Source: Psychroserpens damuponensis (lineage in GTDB: Bacteria > Bacteroidota > Bacteroidia > Flavobacteriales > Flavobacteriaceae). Taken from it: a stretch of DNA of 64,000 bases. How positions within the stretch are numbered: the stretch's first letter is position 1; each line of letters begins with the position of its first letter. The position numbers were made by a program, and so were the translations under genes. Shown here in pieces: positions 60,794-64,000 of this stretch. The notes under the pieces were generated by a model that was given only the letters and a program-made list of their open reading frames with translations, made no database searches and was not told the DNA's origin. The stretch covers positions 1 through 64,000 of the forward strand of contig NZ_JXJO01000024.1 of NCBI RefSeq assembly GCF_000826655.1, given 5' to 3'.

Positions 60794-61868
60794 ACGGACT
60801 TTAGATATTTTCAATCTGAAACTTTCTAAATAGTACATTGCTTATAAATCGCGTATTTGAAAACTATAGTAGGATTATCCAGAATATACAATTTAGAGAA
60901 AAGGTTTATTTATTGACAAAAGGGAATATACAGTATGTTTTAAATATTTCTATTTTACATAATGTAAATTATAGTACAAATGTGTTTGTGTGAGAAAATA
61001 GCGAATAAAACTTTTGGGTTCTATTTTACATAGTTGCAGATATGACGCCTTTAGGTTCATATCGATAGATAAATCGACATTAGGAGATTCACGAAATCCA
61101 TAAATCAAAATATAAATGTGTGAGTAATTATGTAACAGCTATTTTACGTGAAGTTATTTGTAAACATTCGTAGGCTATAATTCTATACTATGTAAAATAC
61201 CCCAGAAACATTTGTCTACTAAAGAAACTACAGAACTTGGGGCAATTAAACTTATAAGCGGTTTGCTTCGCAGATTTTATAAAACATTCTGTACTATAAT
61301 TTGACGTTATGTAAAATATCCGCTGCCAACGCTTATTGTTTTTACAAATCAAATTGCTTATTGCAATTTATTTATAACTCAATTTCCAGCCGCTTGCCAG
61401 CGCCAAAATAAAAGCTAACCTTTTCGCTATGTTTTAAAACTCGCGTATTCGACAAAATGTACGTCAAAAAAAATTTTAAGCGATTCTCGTCAACTTGCCA
61501 CAAGAGCATAAATTTTAAGAAAAATAAAATTCCATGCACTTGTTATATTTAATCTACTAATTGAAGTTTTCTTTTAATGTTTCATTGTCTTTTGTCTTGA
61601 AACAAAAGAAACAAAAATTCAAGGCTGCATATAATTTTGGAAACAATTTACGTCTCACTCGCTATATTTTAGGAAACTTCTGAACTGATTAAAATTGTTC
61701 TGAAATACCATTTATAATTGAAAGTCTTAAGATTGTTTATTGCTAAATCCCTAAAATATACACGCTCACTTCACCTTATTGTTTTGCAAAATTTTATGAG
61801 GCCAAGTTTAACATCTAGATTTTATTTTACATAATACTATGAAATAAGAATTAATGGTTAATCTAAAT
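60794..61868. other. 1.07-kb gene-free region with repeated words and hairpins
   Basis: This region has no open frame I would support. Repeats of TATGTAAAAT or its complement occur near 60953, 61020, 61191, 61310 and 61823. Hairpins include AAATTGC (61351-61357) with GCAATTT (61363-61369), and a distant ATAAGCG (61254-61260) with CGCTTAT (61330-61336). A second repeat, described in its own entry, lies at 61589-61623. It may be a remnant of transferred DNA or a regulatory or structured RNA region. Confidence 0.4.
61589..61623. repeat. overlapping alternative hairpins resembling a Bacteroidota interspersed repeat
   Basis: CTTTTGT (61589-61595) pairs with ACAAAAG (61602-61608) around the loop CTTGAA. 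That loop can instead pair with TTCAAG (61618-61623). The word order CTTTTGTCTTGA plus a TCAAGGCT ending resembles a sequence I recall from many flavobacterial genomes. No gene is associated. Confidence 0.35.
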
Positions 61869-62723
61869 TTACAAGCTATTTAATATCTTCTCTTCTATCT
61901 CATTGAACCCTTTATTACTAGGTACGTGTTTAGATTCGTTAAGTAAAACTACTTCCTTTAAAGTTGGAAAAATTCTTTTCGATCTTTTTATCATTTTCCC
62001 TCCAGGAAACATAAGATCTTTTTCTGCTGCAAAAATTGTAATTGGTGTATTTATATTTTGAGCATTCTTCTTTGATATTATTGGTAAAGGCGAAAAATCC
62101 ATGTTGCAATGCTGAAAAGTAGTTGACATAAATGTTAATGCAAAATCATCATATTCGGTAAAAAGCACATTCATTACTTTTTTAATGTATTGCTGATTAT
62201 TTGTTTTTATGAACTTTTTTAAAGGCAAAAACAATTTAAAAAAGCCTAAAAGAGGATTTCCGTTTACTATATAAACAGGCGCTATTAGAAAGACTTCTTT
62301 TATTTGTATTTGACTAAATTCTAGAGCTTTTAAGCTGATGAGTCCACCAAAAGAAAATCCGACTAAAGTCACGTTGGTAAGACCTAATTTAATAATAACC
62401 TCTAATAACCATTGTCCGTAGTCTAGGGTTTTCATTTGTAACCTCTTTTCATCGCTTTTATTTGGCTGTGCCAATACGTCTACTGCATAAACACAATAAT
62501 TCTTTGTTAAGCCTGAAAATGATTCTAACATTAAAGGTGCACAACCTCCAGTGCCATGAATGAGGACTAAAGGTGGTAGTTCTGTATCTCCTGTTACTAT
62601 AACATTGGTATTTCCAAATTGGGTTTCAGCTATTTCTTCAGTATAAGTAATATTAAGATTTTGAAGCTTTTGACTATAAAGTTTTAGAATTATTTCTTTC
62701 CCTTCTTTTGATTTAAAAAACAT
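61869..62723 (-). CDS. alpha/beta hydrolase
   Basis: 284 residues. LVLIHGTGG contains the oxyanion region, GFSFGG the nucleophile elbow (Ser in G-F-S-F-G), and the C-terminal HVPSN holds the catalytic His. The catalytic Asp is probably in TIFAAEKDLMFPG. It starts MFFKSKEGKEIILKLYSQKL with no signal peptide, so it is cytoplasmic. Substrate unknown. It lies 29 bases downstream of the SDR gene, and both start regions contain a TTGA-type repeat. Confidence 0.88.
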   Translation of the reverse strand: MFFKSKEGKEIILKLYSQKLQNLNITYTEEIAETQFGNTNVIVTGDTELPPLVLIHGTGGCAPLMLESFSGLTKNYCVYAVDVLAQPNKSDEKRLQMKTLDYGQWLLEVIIKLGLTNVTLVGFSFGGLISLKALEFSQIQIKEVFLIAPVYIVNGNPLLGFFKLFLPLKKFIKTNNQQYIKKVMNVLFTEYDDFALTFMSTTFQHCNMDFSPLPIISKKNAQNINTPITIFAAEKDLMFPGGKMIKRSKRIFPTLKEVVLLNESKHVPSNKGFNEIEEKILNSL

Positions 62724-62752
62724 GAAAATATTCGTTTTTGATTGATGATTGA

Positions 62753-63478
62753 TTAATGTGATACACTATAAATTACAGGCATTTGCCCTTTCCATTTATT
62801 CCATAATTTGCTATCAGTGATTAAGCTAGTCATAAAGTGACCTACATTAATACGGCTTACCTTACCAGCATTAAAAATAGCACTCCTTGTTGGAGAAGGA
62901 TGTATCTCATAATCGGTGACTTCCTCTTCGTTAATTAAGCCATCTGGTCGCACTGCAATCCATTCAATAGCATTATTGTTTTGACCAATTTGTGTTCGTA
63001 AATAATCAGCAGCTTTTTCATTATCTACATGAGGTGGCAATAACAAACGAAGAAGACCAATGACGCATTTTTGAGCAAAAGAAATGGGTTCATTTAAATC
63101 GCGATTACGATTTCCTGTGGTATTCATTAAAACAAACTTTGTTGGACTTTGTAGGTTATTTGATGTTATGGCATTGCATAAACGTCTTGTGGCATCTGTG
63201 ACTAGTTTTCTAGGTTGTCCGTAGATGCCTTTCCAAGTTAAATTATGCCCAAGGCAAGACGCAACTGCATTACAATCGCTTACAATTTCGCGCATTTCTG
63301 TATCACTTAAGTCTAATACACTTGCAGTGATAATTTGTAAGTTCTTATTGGTTTTCCAGGATTCTGGTAATTTATCTGGTGATCTAACAATGACTTTTAC
63401 TTTATGTTTCCCTATTAGAAGTTGCTCTACTAATTTGCTTCCTGTGGCACCACTTGCACCTACTACTATAACTGTCAT
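62753..63478 (-). CDS. NAD(P)-binding NmrA/SDR-like protein
   Basis: 241 residues. VIVVGASGATGSKLVEQLL is the nucleotide-binding motif; AVASCLGHNLTWKGIYG, FVLMNTTGN and WIAVRPDGLIN are family landmarks. It resembles the atypical SDRs around 6845 and 31062 but is longer, with a C-terminal tail around YEIHPSPTRSAIF. It is probably an oxidoreductase or NADPH-responsive protein. Operon with the alpha/beta hydrolase. Confidence 0.85.
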   Translation of the reverse strand: MTVIVVGASGATGSKLVEQLLIGKHKVKVIVRSPDKLPESWKTNKNLQIITASVLDLSDTEMREIVSDCNAVASCLGHNLTWKGIYGQPRKLVTDATRRLCNAITSNNLQSPTKFVLMNTTGNRNRDLNEPISFAQKCVIGLLRLLLPPHVDNEKAADYLRTQIGQNNNAIEWIAVRPDGLINEEEVTDYEIHPSPTRSAIFNAGKVSRINVGHFMTSLITDSKLWNKWKGQMPVIYSVSH

Positions 63479-63486
63479 ACTATTTT

Positions 63487-63506
63487 TTGATTGATTGATT
63501 GATTGA
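63487..63506. repeat. TTGA tetranucleotide tract
   Basis: Five perfect copies of TTGA lie directly upstream of the SDR start (63478). A related TTGATTGATGATTGATTA stretch lies at 62737-62754 just upstream of the hydrolase start. It may be simple slippage or a translational leader. Confidence 0.4.
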
Positions 63507-63565
63507 TGTATCTTAAAGACGATGAGCCACTATAATTGTTTCACTTACTAATGCTTTTATTTATT

Positions 63566-64000
63566 CTATGTGAATGGCGTACCTATAACATGGAAAACCA
63601 AATCGAATACTATGTGAGCTATAATAGCTACCAAAAGACCTCTTTTCCAAAATATCCATCCAAAAGTTGAACCAGTTATTAAGTTTCCAACCATAGTGAC
63701 ACCAATTGAAAAAGGGCTTAACTCCACAAAATTCTTTGACAATGGAAGATGTATTAATCCAAAAAATAATGCAGAAATGATAATACCTGACCAAACTATT
63801 TTATTGGAAGGACTTTCTACTTTTCTTATAAATTGAATAATCGCAATTATTAATGACATTAAGCCTAACCTAAACATGATCTCCTCACTAATACCTGCAG
63901 AAAAGGCAACAAGCGCGTAAAAAGGTTTTTCTGGCCTAGACATTTTACCAACAACAGGATACAATTCTTTCTGTAATTCAAATAATCCTAATAGAATTAA
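63566..64000 (-). CDS. CPBP-family intramembrane metalloprotease, 5' end outside window
   Basis: The frame stays open to the window edge, so the N-terminus is missing. At least 145 residues are seen. The motifs are EEIMFR (EExxxR), FFGLIHL (FxxxH) and HIVFD (HxxxD/N), the three signature blocks of CPBP (Abi/Rce1-like) proteases. The hydrophobic segments between them fit a multi-pass protein. The family cleaves prenylated or signal substrates and is sometimes linked to bacteriocin immunity; this one's role is open. Confidence 0.85.
   Translation of the reverse strand, partial: LILLGLFELQKELYPVVGKMSRPEKPFYALVAFSAGISEEIMFRLGLMSLIIAIIQFIRKVESPSNKIVWSGIIISALFFGLIHLPLSKNFVELSPFSIGVTMVGNLITGSTFGWIFWKRGLLVAIIAHIVFDLVFHVIGTPFT

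Noticed and set aside
61254-61336. Integron attC site
   Set aside because: Only a loose inverted pair (ATAAGCG with CGCTTAT) was seen; no integrase gene or conserved core sites are present, so I keep it only as a weak structural note.
61589-61623. Terminator
   Set aside because: No gene lies immediately upstream, and there is no T run in either direction.
1-64000. tRNA, rRNA or tmRNA genes
   Set aside because: I saw no T-loop plus anticodon-arm pattern or rRNA sequence; a covariance-model scan would settle this.

Overview
The window is an AT-rich chromosomal segment (roughly one third GC by eye) from a member of the Bacteroidota, almost certainly a marine Flavobacteriaceae. The evidence is two type IX secretion (T9SS) adhesin plus PorP/SprF pairs, a C-terminal T9SS sorting domain on a leucine-rich repeat protein, many short secreted proteins whose signal peptides end in Ala-Gln, and Bacteroidota-style promoters (TTG, then TAnnTTTG). 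The genus cannot be fixed from this segment. I see no rRNA or tRNA genes, CRISPR array, prophage or insertion sequence.

Layout. Positions 1-13782 are a cell-surface region: a minus-strand adhesin/SprF pair, two secreted proteins of unknown role whose upstream regions carry 20-bp-phased direct repeats, a degenerate intradiol-dioxygenase-like protein, an M23/LysM murein hydrolase, an SDR protein, then a 1750-residue adhesin with its own PorP/SprF partner. Positions 13833-27319 are mostly housekeeping: desaturase, Crp-type regulator, a DnaQ/GIY-YIG fusion nuclease, a cold-shock protein followed by two DEAD-box helicases, the tesA / ybbA-ybbP divergent pair, a zinc-ribbon SDR, an EamA exporter and a J-domain/KTSC protein. 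Positions 27405-33564 form an electrophile/aldehyde detoxification regulon: TetR repressor, SDR, nitroreductase, medium-chain reductase, YqhD-type alcohol dehydrogenase and an Hsp31/DJ-1 lipoprotein on one strand, and an Old Yellow Enzyme divergently, with a perfect 14-bp palindrome between them.

Positions 33992-42833 hold a TPR-LytS histidine kinase and LytTR regulator, a broken small membrane-protein gene, a hybrid LRR protein and a group of small genes. Positions 42946-45814 hold an Asp/Glu racemase, an HxlR redox regulator and its divergent nitroreductase with a matching operator in front of each gene, and a DUF4437 cupin. Positions 46243-52512 hold CsbD, MarC, a KefF-KefC pair, a metallo-beta-lactamase-fold lipid hydrolase and AraC. 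Positions 52710-56281 are a four-gene ergothioneine-type cluster (unknown, EgtB, EgtD, single-cysteine racemase-fold protein). The end holds ThiE, a TPR-HTH regulator, two secreted unknowns, a gene-free kilobase, an alpha/beta hydrolase with an SDR, and a partial CPBP protease.

The strongest unexplained signal cuts across all regions. The 9-mer CTTCGGAAA (often CTTCGGAAATG) occurs 24 times, 12 on each strand, in intergenic DNA and in several reading frames of genes. Less than one copy would be expected by a simple base-composition estimate. It behaves like a genome-wide DNA-level signal such as an uptake sequence, recombination hotspot or binding site. Stress defence is the recurring theme of the genes: quinones and aldehydes, redox sensing, ergothioneine and a Kef antiporter.
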